Positions 30,045 through 38,579 of a DNA stretch of 64,000 nt are shown in pieces (position 1 is the first letter of the stretch; each line of letters starts with the position of its first letter). Origin of the DNA: Deltaproteobacteria bacterium (GTDB lineage Bacteria; Desulfobacterota; Syntrophobacteria; Syntrophobacterales; Syntrophobacteraceae); assembly GCA_012517315.1 (NCBI GenBank), contig JAAYVE010000059.1:248001-312000 (forward strand), written 5' to 3'. Below the pieces are notes generated by a model that saw only the letters and a list, made by a program, of their open reading frames with translations, did not search any database and was not told where the DNA came from. The position numbers were made by a program, and so were the translations under genes.

Positions 30045-31469
30045 ATGGAAGGCATCGTGAAAGGCCAAGAACTGGAAGTGACGGTGGAAAGGCTTGCCTT
30101 CGGCGGTAAAGGGCTTGCCCGCGTGGATGGTTTAGTCGTGTTCCTGGAAAGGGCTCTGCCTGGCCAGCGACTGAGGATCCGGATCCAAAAGAAAAGGAGC
30201 CGGCACGCGGAAGGCCGGGTTTTGAGCGTCATTTCGCAGTCCCCTGGTCGGTCGGAACCCTTCTGTTCCCATTTCGGCGTCTGCGGCGGCTGCCGCTGGC
30301 AGGATCTCGCGTATGCGGAACAGCTTCATTGGAAAAGGGAACATGCACTGGAATGCCTAACCCATCTGGCAGGTCTCAAAGGGGTCCCGGTGGATTCTGC
30401 GGTTCCGTCTCCAGCCACCACGTTTTATCGAAACAAAATGGAGTTCACCTTCTCGGACCGAAGATGGCTGCTCCCCGAGGAAATCGAACAAGAAGGCACC
30501 TGTTTCAGGCGGGACTTCGCTCTGGGGTTGCACATCCCCGGCCATTTCGACAAGGTTTTCAACGTGGAGGAGTGCTTTCTCCAATCGGCGGCTTCGACGG
30601 AGATCCTCAGGGAGGTTCGCAGCTGGTGCGAGAAAAGCTCTCTTGCTCCTTACAGCATCCGTCATCGCAACGGCTTTTGGCGGTTTCTCGTCATTCGTGA
30701 AGGAAAACGAACGGGCCAGATCCTCGTCCATCTCATCACCGCAGGGCGTGATCCCTTTGCGGGGGAGGTGGAGGCCCTTGCAAGGCATCTGCACGAAAGA
30801 TTTTCCCGCATCACGACCTTTGTCCATTCCATGAGCGTGAAGCAGGCTCAGGTGGCCACCGGTGATGTGACCCGGGTGGTCACCGGCCCGGGGTACATCG
30901 AAGAAATCCTGGGGGGGTTGCGGTTCAGGATCTCCGCCCATTCCTTCTTCCAGACAAACCCGCTGGGCGCGGAAAGACTCTACGAAACCATCGCGGAACT
31001 CGGTGATCTCCGCGGAGGGGAGACCTTGTGGGACCTTTACTGCGGGACAGGGAGCATCGCCATGGTGCTTGCATCCCGTGTGCGGCGGGTCGTCGGCTTT
31101 GAAATGGTCGAGGAAGCCGTCGCCGACGCCCGGGCCAACTGCGCCCTGAACGGAATCGACAACTGCTCTTTCCATGCGGGAGACCTGAAGGATCTCATGA
31201 GGAAGGGGAGTGACCCGTTCCAGTACGGAGGCCGCCCTGACTTGGTGGTCACGGACCCCCCTAGGGCGGGAATGCACCCCAAGGTGGTGCAGACCCTTAT
31301 GGATGTGGGACCCAAGTCCATCATCGCCGTGTCCTGCAACCCATCCACTCTCGCGAGGGATCTCTCCCTTCTCCTGGAGAAATATACGGTGGAGAGGGTC
31401 CTGCCCTTCGACCTGTTTCCCCACACGCCACACATTGAATGCGTGGTCAAGTTGAACCGAGTGGTTTGA
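30045..31469 (+). CDS. rlmD: 23S rRNA (uracil-C5)-methyltransferase RlmD-like (TrmA family)
   Basis: SAM-dependent methyltransferase of the TrmA/RlmC/RlmD family, 474 aa. An N-terminal TRAM domain (about residues 8-62) binds RNA. The iron-sulfur cysteines CSHFGVCGGCRW follow, with the fourth Cys near residue 175. The Rossmann domain contains LYCGTGSIA (SAM loop), VTDPPRAG and the nucleophile motif SCNPSTLARD. Which uracil is modified (1939 or 747 type) cannot be fixed from sequence alone. GGAGGGG stands before the ATG. It is divergent from ubiA. Confidence 0.92.
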   Translation: MEGIVKGQELEVTVERLAFGGKGLARVDGLVVFLERALPGQRLRIRIQKKRSRHAEGRVLSVISQSPGRSEPFCSHFGVCGGCRWQDLAYAEQLHWKREHALECLTHLAGLKGVPVDSAVPSPATTFYRNKMEFTFSDRRWLLPEEIEQEGTCFRRDFALGLHIPGHFDKVFNVEECFLQSAASTEILREVRSWCEKSSLAPYSIRHRNGFWRFLVIREGKRTGQILVHLITAGRDPFAGEVEALARHLHERFSRITTFVHSMSVKQAQVATGDVTRVVTGPGYIEEILGGLRFRISAHSFFQTNPLGAERLYETIAELGDLRGGETLWDLYCGTGSIAMVLASRVRRVVGFEMVEEAVADARANCALNGIDNCSFHAGDLKDLMRKGSDPFQYGGRPDLVVTDPPRAGMHPKVVQTLMDVGPKSIIAVSCNPSTLARDLSLLLEKYTVERVLPFDLFPHTPHIECVVKLNRVV

Positions 31470-31551
31470 ATTCCTGCCCCGACAAGGTCGCCTTGAGGGC
31501 CGAGGGGCTTCGAACCGTTTTAAAACCGGGGGGGGAGCGAGTCCCGATTTC

Positions 31552-33813
31552 ATGAGACACAAAGCAAAGAAAAGCCTCCCGAGGCGCCTCCTGGGCTGGA
31601 GAACGATCTCGGTTGCCGCAGGGCTCATCCTCCTGGCGACGGCCGGCTATTTCACTTATCTGACCATTGAAGTCAAGCAGCGCTTTGCCTCGAGAAAATG
31701 GAGCGTTCCCTCCCGCGTCTTCTCCGCCACAGTTCCGGTCTATCCCGGCCAAACCATTTCCTTTCCCCGCATGAAGGCCATGCTTGAGGAGAGACGCTAC
31801 AAGGAGGCGGTGAAGGAACCCCTGAGGGCCGGTGAATTCAGGACCGACCGGGGCAGGATCACCGTGCACCTGCGGACCTTCCAGTTCCCGGGGCACAGTC
31901 TGCCTGCTCAACGGGTACAGTTCGAATTCCACCAGAACAGCATCGCCAAGATAAGGGGAGCGGACGGAGAACTGGGGTTTCTAGAGTTGGAGCCTTTGGA
32001 AATCGCAAGGCTCTTCGGTCCTCAAAGGGAGAGTCGACTGCTCATCAGTATCCGTCAGGCACCGAAGCACCTCATCGATGGGATTCTGGCCATCGAGGAC
32101 CATCGCTTTTATGACCACTGGGGGGTTGACTGGTGGGGGATTTCCCGGGCACTGTGGACGGACCTCCTCGCTGGTCGAGTGTTGCAGGGAGGATCGACCA
32201 TCACCCAGCAACTGGTGAAGAACTACTTCCTGGTTCCGGAGCGCAGCATCAGGCGCAAGCTGCAGGAAGTGGCCATGGCTCTGGTCATCGAAATCCTTTA
32301 CCGGAAACGGGAAATTCTGGAAATGTACATGAACGAGATTTACCTGGGGCAGAGGGGCAGCGTGGCCATTCACGGCATAGGGGAGGCGGCCCGTTACTTT
32401 TTCGGACGCAACGTGGAAGATCTAACCCTCTCTGAGTCGGCTACCCTTGCGGGAATCATCCGGGCCCCCAACCTCTATTCGCCCATTGACGACCCGGGGC
32501 CCTGCCGGGAGCGAAGAAATGTCGTGCTAAAAAGGATGCTCGATCTTGGCAAGATCACATCCGAGGAGTACGAGAAGGCCAGGGCGGAACCCCTCAACAT
32601 GCCCGGCTCTTCGCTGCCTCTGAACGTGGCGCCTTACTTCGTCGACTATGTGCGGCAGCAGCTTCAGGAGCTTTATGCCTCCGAGGTGCTGGAGTCTCAA
32701 GGGTTGAACGTTTACACGACTCTCCACCCGGAAATCGCCCTCGCTGCGGAGGATGTCCTTGCGGAGGTGCTGGGGGAACTGGAGAATGAGAGTCGAAAGA
32801 GGGGCGGCAGCCAGGAGTGCAAGCTCCATGGGGCGCTCATCGCCGTGCAACCGCGCACGGGGGCTGTTCTCGCACTCGTCGGGGGCAAAGATTACAGTGA
32901 AAGCAGCTTCAATCGCGCCCTTCACGCCCACCGGCAGCCCGGGTCCGCCATCAAGCCTTTCATCTACCTGGCTGCCCTGGATACGATGACAGCGGTGGAC
33001 CGTGTGGAGGACGAACCCATCCCTTACCGAGTGGCAGGCAAGACCTGGATTCCTGAGAACCACGACGGCAAGTACCGCGGGCAGGTATTTCTCAGAACGG
33101 CGCTGGAGGATTCCCTCAACGCCGCGACGGTCCAGGTGGCCGACAGGGTCGGCCTGGAACGCATCATCGCCTACTTCCGCGACCTCGGCATTCAGTCCCG
33201 ATTGGAACCGGTTCCTTCGCTGGCTTTGGGTGCTTTTGAGATCTCACCCCTGGAACTGGCCTCCGCTTACGCCGTCCTCAACAACGACGGCCAGAAGGCG
33301 TATCTGCTCAGTCTCAAGGAGGTGGTGAGCGAAAGAGGGGAGGTCAAGGAAAGGCGCCACGTGGAACTGGAAACGGTGACGACTCCTGCCAAGGCTTACC
33401 TGATCACCAGTTTCCTGGAGGGAGCTGTGGACCGGGGAACGGGAAAGGTCTTGCGCAGTATGGGGATCGATTTCCCCTGTGCGGGCAAGACGGGGACCAC
33501 GAGCGATTATCGCGACTCCTGGTTCGCAGGGTATACCACCGACCTTGTCGTGGTTGTCTGGGTCGGCTGTGATGACAATGGAAACATGCACCTGACCGGA
33601 GCACAGGGGGCCGCAAGAGTCTGGGGGCGTTTCTTCCAGAGGATCCGTCCCTGGATCCATCCCGAGCCGTTCCGCATTCCCCCGGGAGTTGTGCAGCGCA
33701 TCGTGTGTGCGGATTCGGGTCGGCTGGCCGGCAATTCCTGCCCTCAGAAAAGGCTGGAATTCTTTCTGAGCGATTTGGTTCCCCAGGATCTGTGTCCGGT
33801 CCACGGGAAGTGA
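31552..33813 (+). CDS. Bifunctional penicillin-binding protein 1B type
   Basis: Peptidoglycan glycosyltransferase plus transpeptidase, 753 aa, anchored by one N-terminal helix (residues about 17-38). A UB2H-like segment (PSRVFSATVPVYPGQTIS) typical of PBP1B precedes the GT51 domain with catalytic Glu182 in IEDHRFYDHWGVD, GGSTITQQLVKN and EIYLGQRG. The transpeptidase has the active-site Ser465 in PGSAIKP, SLN and KTGT (Lys646). The C-terminal tail has two cysteine-containing segments. All catalytic residues are present. It begins 82 bp after rlmD on the same strand. Confidence 0.95.
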   Translation: MRHKAKKSLPRRLLGWRTISVAAGLILLATAGYFTYLTIEVKQRFASRKWSVPSRVFSATVPVYPGQTISFPRMKAMLEERRYKEAVKEPLRAGEFRTDRGRITVHLRTFQFPGHSLPAQRVQFEFHQNSIAKIRGADGELGFLELEPLEIARLFGPQRESRLLISIRQAPKHLIDGILAIEDHRFYDHWGVDWWGISRALWTDLLAGRVLQGGSTITQQLVKNYFLVPERSIRRKLQEVAMALVIEILYRKREILEMYMNEIYLGQRGSVAIHGIGEAARYFFGRNVEDLTLSESATLAGIIRAPNLYSPIDDPGPCRERRNVVLKRMLDLGKITSEEYEKARAEPLNMPGSSLPLNVAPYFVDYVRQQLQELYASEVLESQGLNVYTTLHPEIALAAEDVLAEVLGELENESRKRGGSQECKLHGALIAVQPRTGAVLALVGGKDYSESSFNRALHAHRQPGSAIKPFIYLAALDTMTAVDRVEDEPIPYRVAGKTWIPENHDGKYRGQVFLRTALEDSLNAATVQVADRVGLERIIAYFRDLGIQSRLEPVPSLALGAFEISPLELASAYAVLNNDGQKAYLLSLKEVVSERGEVKERRHVELETVTTPAKAYLITSFLEGAVDRGTGKVLRSMGIDFPCAGKTGTTSDYRDSWFAGYTTDLVVVVWVGCDDNGNMHLTGAQGAARVWGRFFQRIRPWIHPEPFRIPPGVVQRIVCADSGRLAGNSCPQKRLEFFLSDLVPQDLCPVHGK

Positions 33814-33886
33814 GAGTCTTCCGGGACACAGTGTGAACCTCCGTACGGGGAGGATACTTGGGCATGGCTCCAAAATGGGGCCGAAA

Positions 33887-34519
33887 ATGAGGAAGAAGAA
33901 GATGCCGAGGATGCACTCTTTATTGCTGTTGGCGCTGCTTGCCGTTGCCATATTCAGTGGGTGCGGGTCCCGAAAGGTGGTGGAAATCCCCCAGGAGTAC
34001 CGGTCTCCGGCGCTAAGCCGGCAGGACGCGGGAAAGGGGGGGACGATTCCTCAGGTCAAGGCTCCCCCTGCGGTTCCAGAAACCAGCCAGGGAGCCATCT
34101 TCTCCCCGCCACCAACGATTCGGGAGAAAGACCTCCCGGAGGGGACCCCTCCCGCTCCCCCTGTCAGGGAGGAGAAGAAGGGCGGTGAAAAACCGCAACG
34201 CCTTGCTTCCATGCACCTGGTTGATGCAGCCAAGAAGGCTCTTGGCAATGGAAAGCCGGATCAGGCCATTCCCCTCTTGGAACAGGCGGTTCAGGTGGAC
34301 GTATACAACGGAGATGCCTTCCTCCAGCTTTCCCGTGCGTGGCGCATGAAACATTCCCGAGCCAAATCCCTGGAATTTGCGAAGAAGGCGGAGATCCTCC
34401 TCCAGGATCAGCCGGCAAAACTGAAGGAGATCTATCTCCTTCAGGCGGAACTGTACAGGGAGGGGGGAGATCTCAAAAAAAGCCAGGCCTATTTGCAGAA
34501 AGCAGGAGGGATAAAATGA
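33887..34519 (+). CDS. TPR-containing lipoprotein
   Basis: 210-aa predicted lipoprotein. The start at 33887 gives MRKKKMPRMHSLLLLALLA with the lipobox residues FSGC and Cys at about position 26; other in-frame starts exist between 33833 and 33911. After a long Pro-rich linker (about residues 30-120) comes a tetratricopeptide region: AKKALGNGKPDQAIPLLEQA followed by a second and third helix pair. It sits between a PBP gene and an AI-2E permease gene, all on the plus strand. Possibly an envelope scaffold near the PBP; function unknown. Confidence 0.75.
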   Translation: MRKKKMPRMHSLLLLALLAVAIFSGCGSRKVVEIPQEYRSPALSRQDAGKGGTIPQVKAPPAVPETSQGAIFSPPPTIREKDLPEGTPPAPPVREEKKGGEKPQRLASMHLVDAAKKALGNGKPDQAIPLLEQAVQVDVYNGDAFLQLSRAWRMKHSRAKSLEFAKKAEILLQDQPAKLKEIYLLQAELYREGGDLKKSQAYLQKAGGIK

Positions 34520-34616
34520 ACGGGCCCGATCGTCCCGAGGTACTGCAGGGCACTTGGCCCAAGGAAGGCGAAAGCCGCCTGCAACTGGTCGCCCGGTGCT
34601 GCCGGGAGTGGAGGAA

Positions 34617-35786
34617 ATGAAAATGCCGGATGCGCTTTTTGAGGGAGCCCCCGGGCCCACTTCATCCGTCCGAGGTTATCGTCCTTTTCTCCTCATTGTC
34701 CTTTTCTGCTCCCTGTATCTCTCCTATCTGATCCTTCGGCCGTTTCTCCACATCCTCATCTTTTCCATCGTCCTCGCCACCGCATTTCATCCCACCCAGG
34801 TGCGCCTGACAAGGTTCTATCGCGGGCGGAGCAACCTGGCCGCCCTATCCATCGTTTTCATCATCACCTTCGTTATTGTGCTGCCCATTTTCCTTTTTTC
34901 ATCTGCCCTTGTGGACCAGGGCCTGAAATCCGTCAATCAGGTGACCGAATGGATCAGGGCGGGGAACTTGACGAAACTGGCCCACGACCAGCGCCTGGTG
35001 AATTTCCTTGAGAGGGTGCAGGAGAGGCTGCCTTTTCTGGAGTTGGAGAAAATGAGCTTGACCAACAGCCTCCTGGACTTGAGCAAGGGGTTCGGCCAGT
35101 ATTTCCTGAGCAAGGGGGCCACTATCCTGGGAAATGTCGCCACGCTGGTCACGCATTTTTTCATCATGATCTTCGTGACGTTCTATCTTTTGAGGGACGG
35201 CAAAGGGATGATAAAACAGGCGCGCCTGCTCTCTCCACTCAGAACGGAACAGGAAGACCGCATCATCAACGGCATCCGGCGGGTGGGAGGATCGGTGCTC
35301 CTGGGTACCCTCGCCACTGCCGCCTGCCAGGGACTAATTGGGGGGATCGGGCTTGCCATCGTGGGAATTCCCGGTCTTTTCTGGGGGACAGTCATGGGCT
35401 TTTCATCCCTGATTCCCATTGTGGGCACGTCTCTCGTGTGGATCCCTTCCGCCGTCTACCTCCTTCTGCTGGGAAAGATGAAGCATGCGGCATTCCTGGC
35501 AGCCTGGAACGTGATCCTGGTGGGTTCCATCGACAATTTCCTTCGCCCCTTCCTCATGGGGGGCGAGGGGAGAATGTCCCCTTTCTATGTTTTTCTGGCC
35601 ATCGTGGGAGGGGTTCAGTACTTCGGACTGGTGGGGATTCTCTATGGTCCGCTTATTCTGAGCTTTGCCATGATCATGCTCTATATCTACCAGGTGGAGT
35701 ACAAGGAGGATCTTCTGAAGAAAGGCTTTGGACCCCAGGAAATGGAGGTCAAGGGGACCGTCGACGAGGCGGGCACGACGGACTGA
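34617..35786 (+). CDS. AI-2E family (PerM/TqsA-like) transporter
   Basis: Polytopic membrane protein, 389 aa with about seven to eight helices. Family features are an N-terminal pair of helices (LRPFLHILIFSIVLATAFHP), a long amphipathic loop, and the C-terminal GLAIVGIPGLFWGTVMGFSS, LIPIVGT and DNFLRPFLMGG...LYGPLIL signatures. Members export diverse small molecules or act as ion antiporters; the substrate cannot be read from the sequence. Two adjacent ATGs (34617 and 34623) share GTGGAGGAA as ribosome-binding site. Confidence 0.88.
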   Translation: MKMPDALFEGAPGPTSSVRGYRPFLLIVLFCSLYLSYLILRPFLHILIFSIVLATAFHPTQVRLTRFYRGRSNLAALSIVFIITFVIVLPIFLFSSALVDQGLKSVNQVTEWIRAGNLTKLAHDQRLVNFLERVQERLPFLELEKMSLTNSLLDLSKGFGQYFLSKGATILGNVATLVTHFFIMIFVTFYLLRDGKGMIKQARLLSPLRTEQEDRIINGIRRVGGSVLLGTLATAACQGLIGGIGLAIVGIPGLFWGTVMGFSSLIPIVGTSLVWIPSAVYLLLLGKMKHAAFLAAWNVILVGSIDNFLRPFLMGGEGRMSPFYVFLAIVGGVQYFGLVGILYGPLILSFAMIMLYIYQVEYKEDLLKKGFGPQEMEVKGTVDEAGTTD

Positions 35787-35804
35787 GAGAAAAAAAGGCG
35801 TGCG

Positions 35805-36068
35805 TCATGGATTGGGCGTCCGGGCGCCGCCGTAACGCTCCAGGAAAGCCCTTGTCTTCGCGATGCCCTTTCGCAGGGAAGGAAAACGTTTTTCCAGCCA
35901 AAGGACGAGCCGGTTGAAGACGGGCACATCCGGGGCGAGGGAAATCACTCCCAGGGCGATCAACAGCCAACCGGGCATCAAGGGCAACACAAGGCCCAGT
36001 AAGCCCAAAAGGAGAAAGAGGATTCCGAGGCTGATGCGCATCAGCCAGAGAAAGGACCGAATGAGCAT
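35805..36068 (-). CDS. PGPGW-family small transmembrane protein
   Basis: 87-aa inner-membrane protein with a hydrophobic hairpin and the family signature LPLMPGWLLIALGVISL, followed by an amphipathic C-terminus (RLVLWLEKRFP). These proteins are widespread in Proteobacteria and of unknown function. It is convergent with the AI-2E permease gene. Confidence 0.8.
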   Translation of the reverse strand: MLIRSFLWLMRISLGILFLLLGLLGLVLPLMPGWLLIALGVISLAPDVPVFNRLVLWLEKRFPSLRKGIAKTRAFLERYGGARTPNP

Positions 36069-36274
36069 GTTTCAGGCACACTCCGGTTTCGAGGGACATC
36101 CGTTCCCGTTGTGAATCCATCCAAGTGATGGGCGATGTGCGAAACCGCAGATCGCGCACAACCCTCCTTAGCATTTCCCCGGAACAGAATCCAATAAGAA
36201 ACGGAAGGATAGTGGAAAGCTTCCTGCCCTCAACCATACGAGGCGATGGAGCGTGGCCGTCTCCTTTCTCTGGC

Positions 36275-37786
36275 TCAGTGGGAGTTGGCGAAGAACCGGT
36301 TGAAGGCGTTCAGGTAGGCCCGTGCACTTGCCTCAATGACATCAGGGCTGGTCCCGATCCCTGAATACACCGTTCCGCCGATATCCACCCGCACCATCGC
36401 CTCTCCCAAGGCATCCTTTCCCATGGTCACCGCCTTCAAGTCATAATCCCGCAGAATGCCCTGCCGTCCCACGATCCTTTCAATGCAGTTGAAAGAAGCA
36501 TCCACCGGTCCGTTCCCAGTGGCGGCGTCCGTCAGCTTTTCCCTGTCTTTGACCAGGGTGATGGAGGCCAAAGGCACCATGGTGTTGCCGCTCATGATCT
36601 GGAGACTGTGGAAAGTGTAGGTTTCAGGAACCCTCGTGAGTTCGATTTCGACGATGGAACTGAGATCCTCGCTGGCGATCTCCTTCTTACGGTCTGCCAC
36701 GTTGAGGAATCGATTGTATACCCGTTCGAATTTTTCCGGTTCCAAATCATAACCAAGGGCGTTCAGCCGATGACGCAGAGCGGCTCTTCCGGATCGAGCG
36801 GTCAGAACGATCTTGTGTTGCCGGATGCCCACGTCTTCGGGTTTGATGATTTCATACGTGGCCCTGTCTTTCAGAATCCCGTCCTGGTGGATCCCGGAGG
36901 AGTGGGCGAAGGCGTTGGACCCGACGATGGCCTTGTTGGGCTGGACAGGAATGTTCATGATGCGGCTCACCATTCGGCTTGTTCTGTAGATCTCCTCGGT
37001 ACGGATGTCGGTGTGGAGATGAAAGGTGTTGGCCCGGGTCCTGAGGATCATCACGATTTCTTCAAGGGAGGCATTGCCGGCACGCTCCCCGATCCCATTG
37101 ACGGTGCATTCCACCTGCGTGGCCCCGTTCTTCACCGCTGCGAGGCTGTTGGCGACGGCCAGACCCAAGTCGTTATGACAGTGGACGCTCAGGGTGATGC
37201 CGTCCAGGGCGGGCACCCGCTCCCGAAGCCTGCGGATGAGATCTCCGAATTCATCGGGTATGGCATAGCCTACAGTGTCAGGGATGTTGATGACGGTAGC
37301 TCCGGCTTTCACCGTGGCCTCAACCACGCGGCAAAGATAGTCGAAATCCGTCCTGGAGGCGTCCTCCGTGGAATACTCCACGTCGTGACAAAGGCGTTTG
37401 GCGTAGCGGACAGCTTCCACCGCCATCTCCAGGGCGCTCTCCCGGTCTCTGCGGAGCTTCTTCTGGAGATGAATGTCGGAAGATCCCAGAAAAACGTGGA
37501 TCCTTGGGCGCTCCGCTCCACGGAGGGCTTCCCAGGCGCTGTCGATGTCCGCCTGAACGGCCCTGGCCAAGCCGGCGATGATCGGCCCTTTCACCTGTTC
37601 TCCGATGGCTTTCACCGCTTGAAGGTCCTCCGGCGAGGAACAGGGAAATCCCCCTTCGATGACATCCACCCCCAGTTTGGCGAGTTGTTGCGCTATTTCA
37701 ATCTTTTGCCTTTTGTTGAGCTTTGCTCCCGGCACTTGTTCCCCGTCCCTCAAGGTCGTGTCAAAAATGCTCACTTTTCGGCTCAT
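36275..37786 (-). CDS. leuA: 2-isopropylmalate synthase
   Basis: First committed step of leucine synthesis: condenses acetyl-CoA with 2-oxoisovalerate. The 503 aa contain the HMGL-like TIM barrel with [14 protein letters not shown] (metal-binding RDGE), [27 protein letters not shown] (HxH metal site) and [17 protein letters not shown]-terminal regulatory LeuA dimerisation domain (about 390-503) should mediate leucine feedback. The ATG at 37786 has AGGAGGA upstream; the frame is open 28 codons more, through the leader. An attenuator with leader peptide precedes it. Confidence 0.96.
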   Translation of the reverse strand: MSRKVSIFDTTLRDGEQVPGAKLNKRQKIEIAQQLAKLGVDVIEGGFPCSSPEDLQAVKAIGEQVKGPIIAGLARAVQADIDSAWEALRGAERPRIHVFLGSSDIHLQKKLRRDRESALEMAVEAVRYAKRLCHDVEYSTEDASRTDFDYLCRVVEATVKAGATVINIPDTVGYAIPDEFGDLIRRLRERVPALDGITLSVHCHNDLGLAVANSLAAVKNGATQVECTVNGIGERAGNASLEEIVMILRTRANTFHLHTDIRTEEIYRTSRMVSRIMNIPVQPNKAIVGSNAFAHSSGIHQDGILKDRATYEIIKPEDVGIRQHKIVLTARSGRAALRHRLNALGYDLEPEKFERVYNRFLNVADRKKEIASEDLSSIVEIELTRVPETYTFHSLQIMSGNTMVPLASITLVKDREKLTDAATGNGPVDASFNCIERIVGRQGILRDYDLKAVTMGKDALGEAMVRVDIGGTVYSGIGTSPDVIEASARAYLNAFNRFFANSH

Positions 37787-37845
37787 GGCTGGCTGTTCCT
37801 CCTGTCGGTCTGGTGATTCATGGATTATTGCAGGACACAAAATGC

Positions 37846-37874
37846 AAAAAGGCCATGGGGGAGTACCCATGGCC
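37846..37874 (-). terminator. Leucine attenuator terminator in the leuA leader
   Basis: On the minus strand GGCCATGGG and CCCATGGCC form a perfect 9-bp stem with a 6-nt loop and are followed directly by five T residues, about 60 nt before the leuA ATG. With the leucine-rich leader peptide immediately upstream this is a classical transcription attenuator. Confidence 0.88.
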
Positions 37875-37899
37875 TTCAGTCTTGCCTCAAACGAACGCC

Positions 37900-38010
37900 C
37901 TATGGCGACCGCGGTGTCAAGGCATGAGCACCCCTTTCCGCTCCTCCAAGAAGAAGGAGCAGCATGAGTAGGACGAGGAGTGTGTTCAGTGCTGTTCCGC
38001 AGACATTCAT
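37900..38010 (-). CDS. leuL: Leucine operon leader peptide
   Basis: A 36-codon ORF whose centre reads TLLVLLMLLLLLGG: nine leucines in twelve codons. It ends 25 nt before the terminator hairpin of the leuA leader. In known leu attenuation, ribosomes stalling at leucine codons when charged tRNA-Leu is scarce allow an antiterminator to form and leuA to be transcribed. Ribosome-binding site is modest (AAGGG 11 bases upstream). An internal in-frame ATG inside the Leu run is unlikely to be the start. Confidence 0.85.
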   Translation of the reverse strand: MNVCGTALNTLLVLLMLLLLLGGAERGAHALTPRSP

Positions 38011-38065
38011 ACGAAGATCATCCCTTGTGTCTTGGCGTTCATTCCGTCAAAGCGGCGAAAAAACC

Positions 38066-38206
38066 TCAGAGCCTTGCAGCTACCCAGAAGCAGAGAACAA
38101 TCTCTACCAGGAAAACCAATGTGTAAGCAACAAACTGGGAGAGGGAGAAATCTTCCAGGATGCGGTTGGCTTCTTCCATGACGGGCAATGCTTTGCTCTC
38201 TTCCAT
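38066..38206 (-). CDS. 46-aa predicted small membrane protein upstream of leuL
   Basis: ATG preceded by TTGAGGAGATCGC, an excellent ribosome-binding site. The product starts MEESKALPVMEEANRILEDF, a polar amphipathic stretch, then has one hydrophobic helix (FVAYTLVFLVEIVLCFWVAA). It is the first ORF after a strong promoter (38282-38311) and is followed by leuL and leuA without an obvious terminator between. I do not recognise the protein. Confidence 0.55.
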   Translation of the reverse strand: MEESKALPVMEEANRILEDFSLSQFVAYTLVFLVEIVLCFWVAARL

Positions 38207-38579
38207 GCGATCTCCTCAAAAACCATCGGCATGAACACACCAGGCAATGAATCGAAAAGATTCGTTACGCCCACGCATGCAATTATAGGCATCAGGGAAA
38301 AGAGAGATCAAGTGGAAAAACGCATCAAAAACTCCGCCGTAAGCGGCGGGACGCAAGAGTGGCGGAAGGTGAATGCTCATCGGCCTCTCCCTCTCGGCTG
38401 CCATTGAATCGAGGTGGATTCTGTGAGAAGCTGAGATCATCGGGGAGGGGAGGTTGCAGCAAGCAAAGGGAGGGCATTCGCCCATTTGATGGGAAGGTTC
38501 CTCCGGTCTGTCGTGGGAAGACCAGAATCGGAAAGGACTTCGGGGAAAAGTGCGCAAACAAGTGCAGGTGCCTCTCAGA
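38207..38579. other. Divergent intergenic region between the leu leader and cca
   Basis: 373 bp. It contains the minus-strand promoter at 38282-38311 and a small hairpin (GAATC/GATTC around 38251-38265) just after the predicted transcription start. The portion from 38320 to 38579 shows nothing I can support. Confidence 0.5.
38282..38311 (-). promoter_or_regulatory. Sigma-70 type promoter for the small ORF-leuL-leuA transcript
   Basis: On the minus strand TTGATC and a perfect TATAAT are spaced by 18 bp. The predicted start near 38275 gives a leader of about 70 nt to the 46-aa ORF. Confidence 0.7.

Noticed and set aside
37964-38407. A 147-codon plus-strand frame across the leuA leader region
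   Set aside because: It runs antisense to the leader peptide and the small membrane ORF, has no RBS and no family resemblance.
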